This document shows, one piece after another, positions 36,755 to 48,542 of a DNA stretch of 64,000 bases (position 1 is its first letter; the number at the start of each line of letters is the position of its first letter). Source of the DNA: Aaosphaeria pasadenensis (taxonomy: Eukaryota; Ascomycota; Dothideomycetes; Pleosporales); the NCBI GenBank assembly GCA_022813625.1, contig JAKLMB010000016.1, positions 372,001 through 436,000 on the forward strand. Reading direction: 5' to 3'. The translations under genes were made by a program, and so were the position numbers. The notes beneath the pieces were generated by a model. The model ran no database searches. It had not been told where the DNA came from and saw only the letters and a list, made by a program, of their open reading frames with translations.

Positions 36755-38464
36755 ATGGCAACCACATACAATGTCACTCCGACCTTGAGCGTGCTGAGAG
36801 TACTGCACAATGTCTCCGTGGGTCGGATCATTGCCACTATCTTCACGATTGTTAGGACTCCGCTCACGAAAGTTTTGTAACGATTCTAATCCATTTTCTA
36901 GCTGATCGCACGCTTCATCCTCAGAGGGATCCATCGAGTATACTTCCACCCTCTGAGCAAATTCCCAGGACCCAAGTTGTCAGCATTCACCCGTATCCCG
37001 CATCTCCGAGCTCGGTTCCAGGGCGAAGTGCACCTGTACCTCGCAGAACTCCATGAAAAGTACGGTGAAGTAGTGCGCGTCTCCCCGGACGAGCTGAGCT
37101 TCATCAATCCCAATGCTTGGAAGGACATCTACGGCCACGGAACAAGAGGCACCAAAGGATCCCCACCACCAAAGGACTTCTCCCGCTTCGGAAGAGCCGT
37201 CAACGGCCACTATTCCCTCATAGCCACGCCAGACAATGGAGAGCACTATAAGACCCGTCGCATGTTCTCTCCAGCCTTTTCTGATCGAGCGCTGAAAGAC
37301 CAAGAACCACTATTCATCAAGTATGTTGATCAGCTCGTCTCAGTGCTACGCAACAAACCCGATAGTGAGGGCAAATTCGATATGGTGAGGATGTACAACT
37401 TCACGACCTTCGATGTCATGGGAGATCTCACCTTTGGCGAGCCGCTTCACATGCTGGATAACGCTGAGTATGACCCTTGGGTGTCCATCATTTTCAAGGC
37501 ACTCAAGTTGGGTTCTCGTCTCGCGCTCCTGCACCATTATCCCATACTATACAAGGCATACAAGAAGTGGGTCCCAGAAAAGAAGTTGAAGAAGCGATAC
37601 GAACACTTCCAATACTGCGTCTCCCGGGTCACCAAGAGATTGGAGAAAGGGAGGCAAGCTGAGGGCGTTGATCTCTGGAGCCTGATTCTTGATTCGGAGG
37701 ACAAAGGCAAGGGTCTGAGTCGAGGTCAAATGGATGCCAACGCCTCCCTCTTCATGGTTGCCGGAACTGAAACGACTGCCACGCTCGTCTCTGGCTTCAC
37801 GTATTTCATGCTCAAGAATCCGACCATCATGAAGAAGCTCCAGGAGGAGATCCGAGGTGCATGGTCATGCTCAGAGGATATCAATATGGAGGTTGCGGCC
37901 AGGTTACCCTACCTCAACGCTTGTATCAAGGAGGCTTTCCGCAAGTACCCGCCTGTTGCCATTGGCTTGCCACACCGAACCCCTAAAGATGGATCGACTA
38001 TCTGTGGTGACTTTGTCCCTCCTGATGTGAGTGTGTTTTATTCTTTTGTATCGGATCTGTACTGACGAATGTATTCTAGTTCACTGTTGCCGCGCCCCAT
38101 TTGGTGATGTACAACTCCCCTTCTTACTTCAAGGACCCTGAGAGCTTCGTCCCTGATCGATGGCTGGGAGATGAGCGCTACAAGGATGACGTCTTGAGTG
38201 CTCTTCAGCCGTTCTCTGTTGGCTCGCGTGATTGCCTTGGGAAGAAGTGAGTTCCTCACCTGCTTTGTCTTAGACTGCATTTCTAACACCATCACCAGCA
38301 TGGCATATCATGAGATGCGCTTGATCTTAACCAAGGTGTTTTATAACTTCGATTTGGAGCTATGCCCTGAAAGCGACGACTGGGTTAACCAGAAAGCATA
38401 TGTGCTATGGGACAAGCCCTCTTTGATGGTAAAGGTCAGTCCTGTGCAGAATGCAGGAACATAA
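36755..38464 (+). CDS. cytochrome P450 monooxygenase
   Basis: Microsomal P450 of the mould type often seen in secondary metabolism or detoxification, similar in layout to CYP65/isotrichodermin-hydroxylase relatives; substrate unknown. Model: 36755-36817, 36902-38026, 38080-38246 and 38299-38464, giving 506 residues. Key motifs: proline-rich HPLSKFPGPK after the anchor, I-helix AGTETT (308-313), ExxR as EAFR (364-367), PDRW, and heme loop FSVGSRDCLG with Cys448. The last two introns are certain. The first is less so: the exon must end in phase 0, and I chose GTGGGT at 36818 (84-nt intron) over GTACTG at 36800. The N-terminal anchor is short. It stands alone, with no synthase beside it. Confidence 0.9.
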
Positions 38465-39258
38465 GTTGGAGTGCAGACGAAATGCTTGCATCACTGTCAA
38501 TGAGACGTGAAAATGTCTGGCTATCAGGAACTGTGTGCCATTATGACTATGGGCTCATTCCGTGGACTGATGATTTCTCCATGCGAACTTTGGCTACTAA
38601 TCTTTGATCCTCGGGTAGTTCGGAAACATCGTGTGCCAGAGCGGTAATCTTGTACAATTTGTAATACAGGGTCAAAATACAATATCTTGCATTCAAACAT
38701 CCTTAGATGATGTTCTCTCGTTGTTACCATGCCTCTTCCAGCATTCTCGAAAGATCTCCATCTACACACCAGTTAGTGAAATTCCAAACATCAATTCCGA
38801 CCATGGCTCGGCAGCAGCTCGGATTCCGAGCTAAGCTAAGAGACAAGACGCCTCCACGCACCTCCTTCTTACACACTCGCCAATCTTTCTTCTCGTAGTA
38901 GCAATCCGTCAATTTCGCATTTTCATCTAGAAAAGGGTCAGCCAGGGAGCCGAATTGTCGCACTCAAGGTCTCTACAAACATACCAGAGCACCCGGTGCT
39001 GAAGATTCTCTTGTCCCTGTGGTCACGTCATTACTCGGGTCCCCCACTCACGACTGTGGTCGACAATACACACCAATCGTCCGGTTCATCATCATCAATC
39101 GCCGCCTGGGAAGCAGCCGCCTTCTCGGGATTGTTTGACATCTTTTGCTTGTGTTTCAGTGCGCCGTCAGTGGTGTGAGGGTTCAGAGTACGAGGAGAGC
39201 TTCCTTTCGGTTGATCCTCGGAGGACTGGGGCGCCGAGGTTGGCCTGTGTTGAGCACA
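38465..39258. other. intergenic region
   Basis: About 0.8 kb between tandem genes on the same strand. Nothing recognisable beyond presumed P450 3' UTR and biotin-ligase promoter. Confidence 0.6.
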
Positions 39259-41467
39259 ATGGCGACCAAAAAGATGAATGTTTTGGTATATTCGGGTGAG
39301 TTTTCAAATTATGGTCTATAAATCCTCTCATATTTATTGATCATAAATAGGGAGTGGGACGACGACCGAATCAGTACGCCATTGCATTTACACTTTACGC
39401 CGCCTACTCTCTCCAACCTATGTGGTCATCCCAGTCACGGGTGAGATCATCTTGAAAGAGCCTTGGTCCGCTTCGTGTGCACTACTTGTTTTCCCAGGAG
39501 GGGCAGATCTAGGCTACTGTCGAACTCTCAATGGAGAGGGCAACCGCCGGATCAGCCAGTATGTTAATCGCGGGGGCAACTACTTGGGTTTCTGCGCCGG
39601 CGGTTACTTTGGCAGTGCTAAATGCGAATTCGAGGTAGACGACAAGAAGATGGCAGTCGTTGGAGACCGTGAGCTCGGGTTCTTCCCTGGGATCTGCAGA
39701 GGATTGGCCTTCGCTGGGTTCGTATATAACTCTGAGGCTGGCGCGCGTGCTGTAGACCTCAAAATCCATGAAGAGGCGCTGCCTGCCACGAAGAGCAATC
39801 TTCCAGAATCCTTCAAAAGCTACTACAATGGGGGAGGCGTTTTTGTTGAGGCCAAGAAGCTCGAAAGTCGCGGCGTTGAAGTGCTGGCAAGCTACACCGA
39901 GGATTTGCATGTCGATTCCGGCGACGCTGCGGCAGCAGTTGTATATCGGAAGGTTGGCGAAGGCAGCGCAATCCTCACAGGACCACACCCAGAGTAAGTC
40001 TCACAAACCCTTTGTATCAAGATCTATATTAACCTCATTAGGTTCGCCCCCGCAAACCTGACCAAATCACCAAAATTACCAGCTTACTCAGAAGCCATTG
40101 ACGCTATCGAGAAAACAAACTCTACCCGCGTGGCGTTTATGAAACTTCTGCTCGAGAAGTTCGGCCTCAAGGTCAACCAAGAGGAATATGTGGTACCTCC
40201 CCTCTCCAGCCTGCATCTCTCGTCTTATACGGCTGCAGACGTCACGCAACTCGCTGCCTCATGGCAAGAGATCATTACTGTAGTTGATGGAGAAGACTTC
40301 ATCAAGGGCGAAAACGATGTTTTCCAACTGGAGAAACAGGGGGCCGCCGCTTGGGGAGTCAAAGAGCTTAGAAAGGCAGTGGACGTCGTGGAGGGGGTAC
40401 TGCCAGCTGCACTCACTGGCAAGGAGGACGGCGAGAAGGACGGCAAGAGGAAAGAGATACTTGAGCGAATCGAGTATACTAAATCGACAACTAAGGACCA
40501 AATCATCGAGCACGATAAGATCGTCAAGAAGCTGATACTTCACGATCAACACCACCCCACGACGCAACAGACACCTTTCTTCCATCACGATTCGTACTAC
40601 GCTAACCTTGTTCACTACCATTCTAAACTCCGCAACGCCCAAGGTGCTTTCGGAAAGCATCTGATGTATGGAGAAGTAGTGACTTCAACCAACACTCTCC
40701 TCGAGAAGAACCCATCCCTTTTGCGCAACTTGCCCAACGGCTTTACCTTGATTGCCACCACATCGATAGCCGCCCGCGGCCGAGGGTCGAACGTTTGGAT
40801 CGGCCCACCTGGCTCGTTGGCTTTCTCCACGGTCATTCACCATTCCTTCCAAGACTCTCAATCAGCATCCGTTGTTTTCATCCAGTATCTGGCAGCAATG
40901 GCCATCGTTCGGGGTGTAAAGAACTACGCCCCTGGTTACGAGAAAGTCTCAGTCAAACTCAAATGGCCGAATGACATCTATGCGCAGATTCCTGGAAGCT
41001 CTACAAACCCAATCGTGAAGATTGGTGGTATCTTGACAAATTCAAGCTACAGCGGCTCGTCATACGATGTAGTCACTGGTATTGGATTGAACTTGGCCAA
41101 TGCGCTCCCCACGACATCACTCAATCAGCTTGCGACGGCTGCAGGATTGAAAGCTTTCACATATGAGAAACTCCTTGCATCGATCCTCGCTAGCTTTGAG
41201 GACCTGTACTCGGAATTCTTGCGTGTCGGGTTCTCCCGCGACATGGAGGCCGAATACTACGAGGCGTGGTTGCACACAGACCAGATCGTCACGTTAGAGA
41301 CTCATGACGGCATGAAAGCGAAGATCAAGGGCATCACCAGAGACTGGGGCTTACTTCTTGCGGAGGAGCTTGGATGGGAGGACCGGCCAACAGGGCGTAT
41401 TGTGCAACTTCAGAGCGACAGCAATAGTTTTGATTTCTTCAAAGGGCTGCTGCGGCGTAAAGTTTGA
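39259..41467 (+). CDS. BPL1: biotin--protein ligase (holocarboxylase synthetase)
   Basis: Activates biotin with ATP and attaches it to lysines of carboxylases; essential in cytosol. Exons 39259-39295, 39351-39993 and 40042-41467 give 701 residues, close to yeast Bpl1 (690). The N-terminal third is the glutamine-amidotransferase-like domain common to fungal enzymes: MNVLVYSGSGTTTESV, LVFPGGADLGY, and NYLGFCAGGYFG carrying the nucleophile-like Cys. The catalytic domain starts near YGEVVTSTNTLL. The biotinyl-AMP loop AARGRGSNVWIGPPG follows, then VKLKWPND with Lys534. A C-terminal BPL_C module contains WEDRPTGRIVQL. Introns of 55 and 48 nt are phase-consistent; the very short first exon encodes 12 codons. 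Confidence 0.95.
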
Positions 41468-41871
41468 AACTTTGGTCTAGGATAAGAAAGGGATATGTCG
41501 ATTGCCAATACAGATTGAGCGTCGATCCGCTTGTATATATATGATATCGGACAAAGAACAGTACACTTTGCAGTATCAATTTACGACACAATCATAGGAT
41601 CCACAGTGAACGGACTTATCGAGTTGAGACATGAGATTACCCGTTTCAGTATGGTCGGCAACACAAATAGGAATTCGCTTACTCCAATGACTTGTTCGAG
41701 CTAGTCTCGGAGTTTTAGAAGCACGCTAGTCTCTGACGGTCACCGAGCCATGTACTGTGCCCTGAGGTACAGTATTACACTGCGATTGAAAGCATGGTGG
41801 CCGTCGTTCTGACATTTACACTATTTTCACACTCCCATAGTTACTAACTAATCTCCACATTCAATTCTATC
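41468..41871. other. intergenic region
   Basis: About 0.4 kb between tandem plus-strand genes; no gene recognised. Confidence 0.6.
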
Positions 41872-44515
41872 ATGAAGCCTCTTCCAGCGGTCGGGCTTGC
41901 GTCAAGCATCATTCAAATCATCGACTTCTCAATTAAGATCACCTCCCAGGACAATGTAATCCACCAGCCGGCTGATGGAGAACCCATTGACAACTCGGCC
42001 ATCTTGCAGAATGCCGCCAACAACCTTTTCCGACTCTCCCTCAACATCGACCAGAATGATCTCAAGAGGATGTCGACGGACCCAAAGAGGCCGAAATTGA
42101 GCGATGCCGCGGAGGAAATGCTGAAGCTCAGCGACGAGACCAAGACGTTGACTACTACTTTGATCAATGCGGTGCTGCAGGCGCAGGCGCGAGGTTCCTT
42201 TGCTGACCCGAAGTGGCAGACCGTTCGAGAGGCTTTGTCGACCGTTTGGAAGAAGAAGGAAATCACCGGTATTAAGAAGAAGTTTAGGGACGTTAGGAAG
42301 GATGTCGATATTGCGCTAATGGTCGCACTCCGGTACGAGGTAATATATCATGTTTGAAATCGTGTCTGATTGTGAATAGACAATATCTCGACCAGTCTGC
42401 GGAGACTGGACTCCCAGTATTCAGCGAAGAAGATGGCAGGATCCATCATGTGGAGAAGTGGCAGAATGATGCAATGGATGCGATTCATACGAACGACTGG
42501 AAGTCGAAGAATAAGAAGAACGTTGAAGAGTTCTCGAAACTTGTTGACAAGCTGAGCCAAGCTGAGAGAGAAGCTGTCTTCTGTGCTGACGTTTTCGATG
42601 CAATTCAATTCCCGGCAATGAACGATCGCTTGCAGAGCATTGAGCCGGCATACCCAGGGACTCTCGAATGGTCTATCAAGGATTATGGCGACGGTGAAGA
42701 CCGGTTTCTCTCGTGGTTGGGTGAAAAGAGCGGACAGAATCTGTTCTGGGTGACAGGTACGACATGGCTTTCAAGTCTTGTGATTCCCTCTCTGACTCTT
42801 GCATAGGACAACCTGGTTCAGGCAAAAGTACTTGGATGAAACATTGGTTCCGCAATTCTAAAAGCTTCGAAAGCCTAGAACGTTGGTCGGGTGCGTCGCC
42901 TGGAATCATTGCCGGTTTCTCATTCTGGGACTGCGGAACAGAGCTGCAGAATTCCAGTGAAGGTCTCCTCAGATCATTACTTTTCGAAAGCCTTCAGGAT
43001 ATGATTCATGGGCCTTTGCAAAGGGATCCCGCAATCGTTCAGTGGCTCTTCGCGGAAAGGTGGGAGCAATTTGCTGCATTTGGAGGAGGCATGCAGCCAT
43101 TGACTTTTGGGGACCTTCGCCGTGCCTTCGAGTTGATGATCTCCGACATTACTAAGAAGTTCTTCTTCATGGTTGATGGACTGGACGAGCTCGAGGGCTA
43201 CCCAGAAGCATTGATCAGTCTACTCGAGACTGTGACGAAGCGCGATAATGTCAAGATTGTAGTTTCAAGCCGTTGCTCACCCACATTTAGAGGTGCGTTC
43301 CAGGACCGACCATCTTTCGAGCTCGACTTGTACACGAAGGGCGATATCGAGGTTTACCTGAAGAGTGTCTTTGAGCAAGACGAGAAATGGGTTGGAATCT
43401 GTAGCGAGGCTCTTTCAGGAACTCCAGAGCGAGATGTAATTGGCAGAATGGTTAAGAAGGCCGACGGCAATTTCCTGTGGGCTTCCCTGGCAGTCTCATT
43501 TGTTCTACAGGATACATATGAGCCACCAGACCTTATGACATTCCGCGAACGAGTTGATGCTCTACCTCCGGATCTCGATAATCTTCTTCAACACATTCTG
43601 TCTAGCCTAGAAAGTACGGACCTCGAACACGCAGCCCGACTATTCAGCCTCGTCGATGCTCATGGCTATCCCGATATCCTAGAATTGTCTTTCGCCTTCG
43701 ACCCAAATACGCGATCCGGAATCACCGCTGAGCATCGTCCTTTGCGCGAATCAGAAGTCACGCAGAGGGTCGATCACATGCACTCTCTACTGAGCAACCA
43801 GTGCAGAGATTTCCTTGCAGTCTTTGAAGCATCCGAGTCGACCGATGATGGGAGGCACGGCAAGCTGAAGGAGAAGCAACTCAAAGTTACCTATGCCCAC
43901 AAATGTTTCAAGGACTTTATTCACTCGCAAAGAATTCAGGAACAAATACTGCACATCACTGGCAATGGCTACTTCGACTCGGATGAATGCTGGGCGAATT
44001 CAAGACTCTGGGCACTCAAAACCGCCCGTTTGGAGCGCGGACCCATGGGTAAGACACATATCGCCATTTGGGAGGACTTGGCCTGGTGCATCGAGTACGC
44101 ACTGAGACTTCAGGAAAAGGACAACAAAGTCCGTGCAACCTATCTTGATGAGGTCGGATTTGCTGCCATAATCGAACACCAGGAAAACATCAGGAATGAC
44201 GAGACAGATCTCCCCGAAGGAATGCAGGCAGAGAGCTTCTTGGACATAGCTGTATGGCTGAACCTTGCCGGATATGTGACCATCAAAGCAAAGGGTGCGG
44301 AACGTAAGGCGAACAAGCATGCCGTTGAATATTATCGCACGATGAGGAAGAGACTCGGCCCAGGTGGGGAGATGAAATGGATTGGAGGCAAGCGCTGCCT
44401 GACGACTGCGTATAATACGACGAACCCTGAGATTTTTCAACTTCTGGATTATTACGCAAAGCCGCTTCGTTTTGCTACACCAAAACCATTTGTAGAGATA
44501 CCAGCAGGTGTGTAG
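41872..44515 (+). CDS. STAND/NACHT-like NTPase (fungal NLR-type protein)
   Basis: Signal-transducing P-loop NTPase of the fungal NLR type, a group implicated in non-self recognition and regulated cell death. Exons 41872-42332, 42380-42756 and 42807-44515 give 848 residues. Residues 1-150 are an alpha-helical N-terminal domain starting PLPAVGLASSIIQIIDFS, as in other fungal STAND N-termini. The P-loop GQPGSGKST (280-288) is rebuilt exactly across the second intron. Walker B is FFFMVDGLDEL and a sensor SSR follows in VKIVVSSRCSP. The LSHILSSLE-type helical region comes next (here LLQHILSSLE). The last 300 residues show no ankyrin, TPR or WD repeats. The first intron donor GTACGA is weaker than GTAATA seven bases on, but only it keeps frame. 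Confidence 0.87.
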
Positions 44516-44799
44516 TGGCGTTTTGAGATTCCAAGTTACCCCCTCCATAGATGCTGTTTGCCTAGTTCTTTTCAATTTGGTCGAACCCTTTTCATCCCAC
44601 ACATGTGTCTCGACGCGGCTGCTAATGACTATTTCCCGATCAATAACACCGGGTGTTCTTTCTCGTTACTTCTTGAACTCTATTGCCATGTTTGCAATTG
44701 AATCAATTATCAATGCTGTCTAATATGTAACGCTGAGTGTCTAAGGTGTCCTCAATGCATCAAGATACAATGTGCATCGCGATGACAGAGCCGTCCCAT

Positions 44800-45555
44800 T
44801 TATGCCAAATCGGCTTCGATCACACTCTCAACTGCCCTCGGATGCTTCGAGATCCCCACAATCTTGAACCCTGCCTCTTCCAAAAGCCTACCCCAATGTT
44901 CCTCCGTCCTCTCCAATCCACTTGTACAGTTCATGAGTTGCAAATCTAACGTTGTCATCAAACTCGTCGCTCCCTTCTTGGGCAAGACAACCTCATAGAT
45001 CAACAGCTTGCTATACCCCGGCTTGAATGCAGCCTTCACGTTCGAAAACATGCGCACGTAGTCTGCGTCAGGCCAGTCATGCGGTACAGCGTGGAAGAAG
45101 TACGCACGGCTGTGGAGCTGCGGCTGCGGAGTAAAGAAATCATAAGGTTGTTTCTTGATGCGCGGGTCGAGGTTTTCCACGTCCATCGCAACCACTTCAG
45201 GGGTATCTTGAAGTATCAATACACCTGAGGGAAGGTCTGGGTGTTTCTCCAAAAGGCGCGCGGTGTCCAGGCCGTGGGCACCTCCAATATCGACAAATAA
45301 AGGATTGCCAGCCTTGAGATCTACACCAGCGACCAGTTTTATAGTGTCGTAAACCTCAGTCCAAGGCATCTTGTGGTTTCGGAGCGCAGTCATGAGTCCA
45401 ATGAAACTAGATCCTTTGCCAACTGGGTCGGATGCGCATGTTGCGAAGAAGTCAGTGCCACCGGTCATGTCGGTGTAGTTGTCCTGATCGTCCAGGGTGA
45501 AGGACCATTCATGTGGGTCTGGCAGCGGAAGTCTTAGTAAATGAACCTCCACCAC
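44800..45555 (-). pseudogene. O-methyltransferase, N-terminally truncated
   Basis: Carries an almost complete class-I SAM-dependent O-methyltransferase catalytic domain (caffeic-acid/sterigmatocystin type): NPLFVDIGGAHGLD for SAM binding, HAVPHDWPD with the catalytic His, LLIYEVVLP, MTTLDLQLMN and GRLLEEAGFKIVG. The family is about 400 residues with a dimerisation/winged-helix half before this; only about 250 codons remain. The open frame has no ATG at its beginning (first codon GTG). A branch-like TACTAAG plus GCCAG just before ACCCACATGAATGG looks like an old 3' splice site, so the upstream exon has probably been lost. I see no N-terminal half upstream. Translation from the internal Met at MTGGTDFF would be shorter still. 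Probably a relic. Confidence 0.7.
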
Positions 45556-45586
45556 GATACTCGACTTGTCTACGTGTTTTGAAGTC

Positions 45587-46159
45587 TTAAATCATCGCCG
45601 GATCCCAGTCCGGGTTGCTCATAATCTCTGTGATCACTTCAACAGTAGGCTCTTTTGACTGAAAGCCGCTATTTACTTTTGATATAACTTTGAGATGTCA
45701 AGTCGTACCATACGAACCGTTTCAAGCCTTGAACAATTCCTTCAGGGCCCACAATCCCTAAGTAAATTTTCATTGTAGGGCGATTTTCCTGTAAGGCCCA
45801 GCGTAATCTGCTGGGTTTGTCCTGCAAGCATGCACCGTTGGACGGCAATGACTCGAAAACCTCTGTTTTGTATGATCAAAGGATTCAAGTGGGGCTTGAG
45901 AAAGCCGGATTCAAGCATGCGTGGTGCAACTCAGCCAGTTCGCTGTCCTAGCCAGTCATCTGGCGATAGTCTTACGAGTTTGAGTGGGCCAACATGTGAT
46001 TTACGACAAGTGCATAGAGCAGTACAACATCTTCATTCTCAACAGGAAGTGGTAAGGCTAGGCATAGGATAGGGCGAACTGTTGTATGATGAGACCAGTG
46101 AACACTGGACACAGCTTTGATGAGTTGACAGATACAATGCGGCGGAAGATCAAAAGTGA
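45587..46159 (-). pseudogene. degenerate gene remnant of unknown family
   Basis: Protein-like sequence not covered by any long open frame. From 46159 downward one frame reads like real protein (ITFDLPPHCICQLIKAV, then ENEDVVLLYALVVNHML), has no ATG and meets stops at 45972-45974 and again near 45870-45955. The same frame then continues with LRWALQENRPTMKIYLGIVG and LKRF. A textbook 55-nt intron (45659-45713, GTATGG...CTTGAC...CAG) leads to a last exon SKEPTVEVITEIMSNPDW... ending at TAA 45587. I could not close one intact model: no start, and a 33-nt intron would be needed. I do not recognise the family. Confidence 0.5.
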
Positions 46160-46284
46160 TTTAATACATTATGATTTTGATTTTGAATGATGCAATATGG
46201 AGAAGCAAATGCTAGTGCTAAAAAGATCAGTGACACTCATCATCTGATCAGAAACCGTCAAAGCATAAGATATGCCGACGATGC

Positions 46285-47526
46285 TCATTTCTTGCTATCA
46301 TCTTTGGCCTTCTTGGCCAAATTGGTAGCTTCGTCTCCCTTCTTTTTGAGAACCTCGGATATTTCATTGACGGCCTCCTTCAATATCCGTTGTGCCTCGT
46401 CTCCATGCTTCTCGGCAACCTCGTGTAGCTGGCTGAGCTTTGGCAGGATTTGATCACCTCCAGGGATCTTCTTCAAATATTGTTCGACGTCACCGAGGCC
46501 ACTATCCTTTGCTTTGTCGGTGAACTTCTTGATGTAACCCTCAAGGTCTCCAGTATCGCCTTTTTCGACAGCCTGCTTGACCTTTTCGTACAGTTCTTGT
46601 ACGTTACCTGACTTCAGCGCGTCTTCGTTCTCTTCTATAAGCTTCTTTGCAGTAGGGTTCTTGTCCAAATAAGGTTTGGCTTTCTCCATGCCCTTCTTCC
46701 ATGCCTCGTCACCGAGCTGCTTGATTTTTTCCACCTTCTCTTGTACGACCTTTTGGATCTTCTCGATGTTCTGGGCACTGACTCCTGTCTTGACGATATC
46801 GCCAATCTGCTGCCAAGTCCTGTCGACCTCTTTCTTTGCCTCGGGACCGTATTTGTCTCCCAATTGCTTCAAGGTATCAAGATTTCCGCCGACCTTTTCC
46901 TTCAATTGAGGATGATTGTCCATTATCTGCTGTGCGGCATCTCCTGTTAAATCTCCGATACGGCCGAGATGCTTGATGATCACATTCCAGGCCTTCTGGG
47001 CAGTGAGCAAGCTGAGGTCACCCTTTTGGGCGATATTGCGGAGCTCGGAGTATGCATCGGACACGATCTTGTCGACCTCATCTCCATGTTTCGCGCGAAT
47101 AGCATCAATGTCGTTGAACGCAGCATCTACGTACGCTCGAGCTCCTGGGATGAACATAGCATAGCTAGTAGCGGTTTGGCGTAGCCACTGCAACGCTTCG
47201 TTGGGTTCAGGAGTAGCCTCTTTCAGCTTTTGTGAAGCAGTGTTAACATAATCTTTGGTGGTTTTGGTAGCTGCTAGCAAGTCGCGGGCGCCGGATTGAC
47301 GGTACCATAGGTAACCAAGGGTAAATGTCGTCAAAGAGCCTGTCAGAGCTCCGACGACTGCTGGAGACCCCGAACTCGAAGCGTTGGAGCTGCTGCTATT
47401 TGCGGATGTGGACTGGAAACGCGCGTTCTGGGTTCGGACTCGAGCATTTGCTACCGATCGAGGCATTGGCCTCCGTATAGCTCGAGTTGCAGTGCCAGCT
47501 TCGGCGGCGAATCGTCGAGGGAGCAT
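46285..47526 (-). CDS. mitochondrial LEA-like/apolipoprotein-like helical protein
   Basis: 413-residue single-exon protein, function unknown. Residues 1-40 (MLPRRFAAEAGTATRAIRRP...) are rich in Arg, Ala and Ser with no acids, a strong mitochondrial presequence ending near NARFQST. A Ser/Asn linker and a hydrophobic segment (about 56-74, VVGALTGSLTTFTLGYLWY) follow, suggesting inner-membrane anchoring. From about 85 to the end it is almost entirely charged amphipathic helix with recurring units such as KIKQLGDEAWKKGMEKAKPY, resembling LEA group-3 or apolipoprotein-like helices, ending in a Lys-rich tail. An in-frame upstream ATG (47598) is less likely because it would mask the presequence. Possible roles (membrane protection, cristae shape) are guesses. 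Confidence 0.78.
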   Translation of the reverse strand: MLPRRFAAEAGTATRAIRRPMPRSVANARVRTQNARFQSTSANSSSSNASSSGSPAVVGALTGSLTTFTLGYLWYRQSGARDLLAATKTTKDYVNTASQKLKEATPEPNEALQWLRQTATSYAMFIPGARAYVDAAFNDIDAIRAKHGDEVDKIVSDAYSELRNIAQKGDLSLLTAQKAWNVIIKHLGRIGDLTGDAAQQIMDNHPQLKEKVGGNLDTLKQLGDKYGPEAKKEVDRTWQQIGDIVKTGVSAQNIEKIQKVVQEKVEKIKQLGDEAWKKGMEKAKPYLDKNPTAKKLIEENEDALKSGNVQELYEKVKQAVEKGDTGDLEGYIKKFTDKAKDSGLGDVEQYLKKIPGGDQILPKLSQLHEVAEKHGDEAQRILKEAVNEISEVLKKKGDEATNLAKKAKDDSKK

Positions 47527-48542
47527 CGTGATGATAGGTGAGCAATTGATGCCAATGATGAATTCAACCTGATTTTGTTGATGAGATTTCAAGCCCACGA
47601 GACGAGAAATGTTGGTTGAAAAAGGTGATGAGAAGAAGCATGAGAAGGAGCGGATGTTTCAATTTATTGAATTGCAACAACTTGCACGTGTTACCAAACA
47701 TTGAAGCTGTCGCGTCGATATGACGTCGTCGTGACGGGCGCGATGGTTAGTGATGGTAAGCTGAACACGGTTAGTGTCCACGCAAGGTACCGATTCCACG
47801 ATGTTCATTGGACAGATTGACATTCTCTGGGGAAGCTTAACTTTAAGCTTAAGCCCCAACGATCCGCTCGACGAGAGTGACTTGCTCAATACGTCACGCC
47901 GAGGTGCAGCCATGTTCACTACGAATCTGAGAACTAAATAGAATTTGTATTAGACGATAGGAACCCATCCCTCGACGTTTTCGTAAAGTCGTAAAGATTA
48001 CACATAAGACAAATCTTAGGGAAGACCGTTCTTCGTTAGCTCTAGACTTCAACATGAATCGCCATGTTAGTGCAAACCTCAGATCCGCCAATTAAACATC
48101 GCATACGATGCTAGATATAAGACATCAATCAAATGTGTTTCGTCCCTCAAAGAGAAACAGAGTAATCTGGGCTCGCGGGTGACCTTGAGGTGGTCAAACA
48201 TAAATTTGTTTACAACTTTCAAGAAGCTGGAGATTCTGCACATATATCATGCCTCCTCAGTTATCCTCCTATAGATGAAAATATATGTGTATCCTCCAGA
48301 CATGCCTTCCCTCCAGAATATCCGCCAAGAGTATGAATTCAACAAGTACATACCCAGCTTCCATTTGTAGAGTTTCGCTTATTCTTATCATGTAGATATC
48401 GGCATTTATTCGTCGATTATGATCACAGCAGTTCTTTAAAGACATCCCCTCTGTACGAAGCTCTCAGCAGTCATATCCAGCTTCTGTTGGAGCGATGCGG
48501 CAAGTTTTTACCTCAACGACCGCGATGACGGCGCGCTGATCC
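47527..48542. other. divergent intergenic region
   Basis: About 1 kb between the mitochondrial protein (-) and the histidine kinase (+). It is AT-richer than average. The missing 5' end of the kinase gene should lie in its last 300 bases, but I could not find a convincing first exon. Confidence 0.55.

Noticed and set aside
36755..41467. P450, biotin ligase and nearby methyltransferase as a biosynthetic cluster
   Set aside because: No polyketide, peptide or terpene synthase is present, biotin ligase is housekeeping, and the methyltransferase is truncated.
45830..46072. 80-codon plus-strand frame in the remnant region
   Set aside because: Opposite the minus-strand remnant, which has far more protein-like sequence and a good intron.
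45580..46160. RIP (repeat-induced point mutation) as cause of the stops in the remnant
   Set aside because: Stops are mixed TAA, TAG and TGA, there is no obvious repeat partner in the window and no strong TpA excess by eye; a RIP index calculation on the region would be needed.
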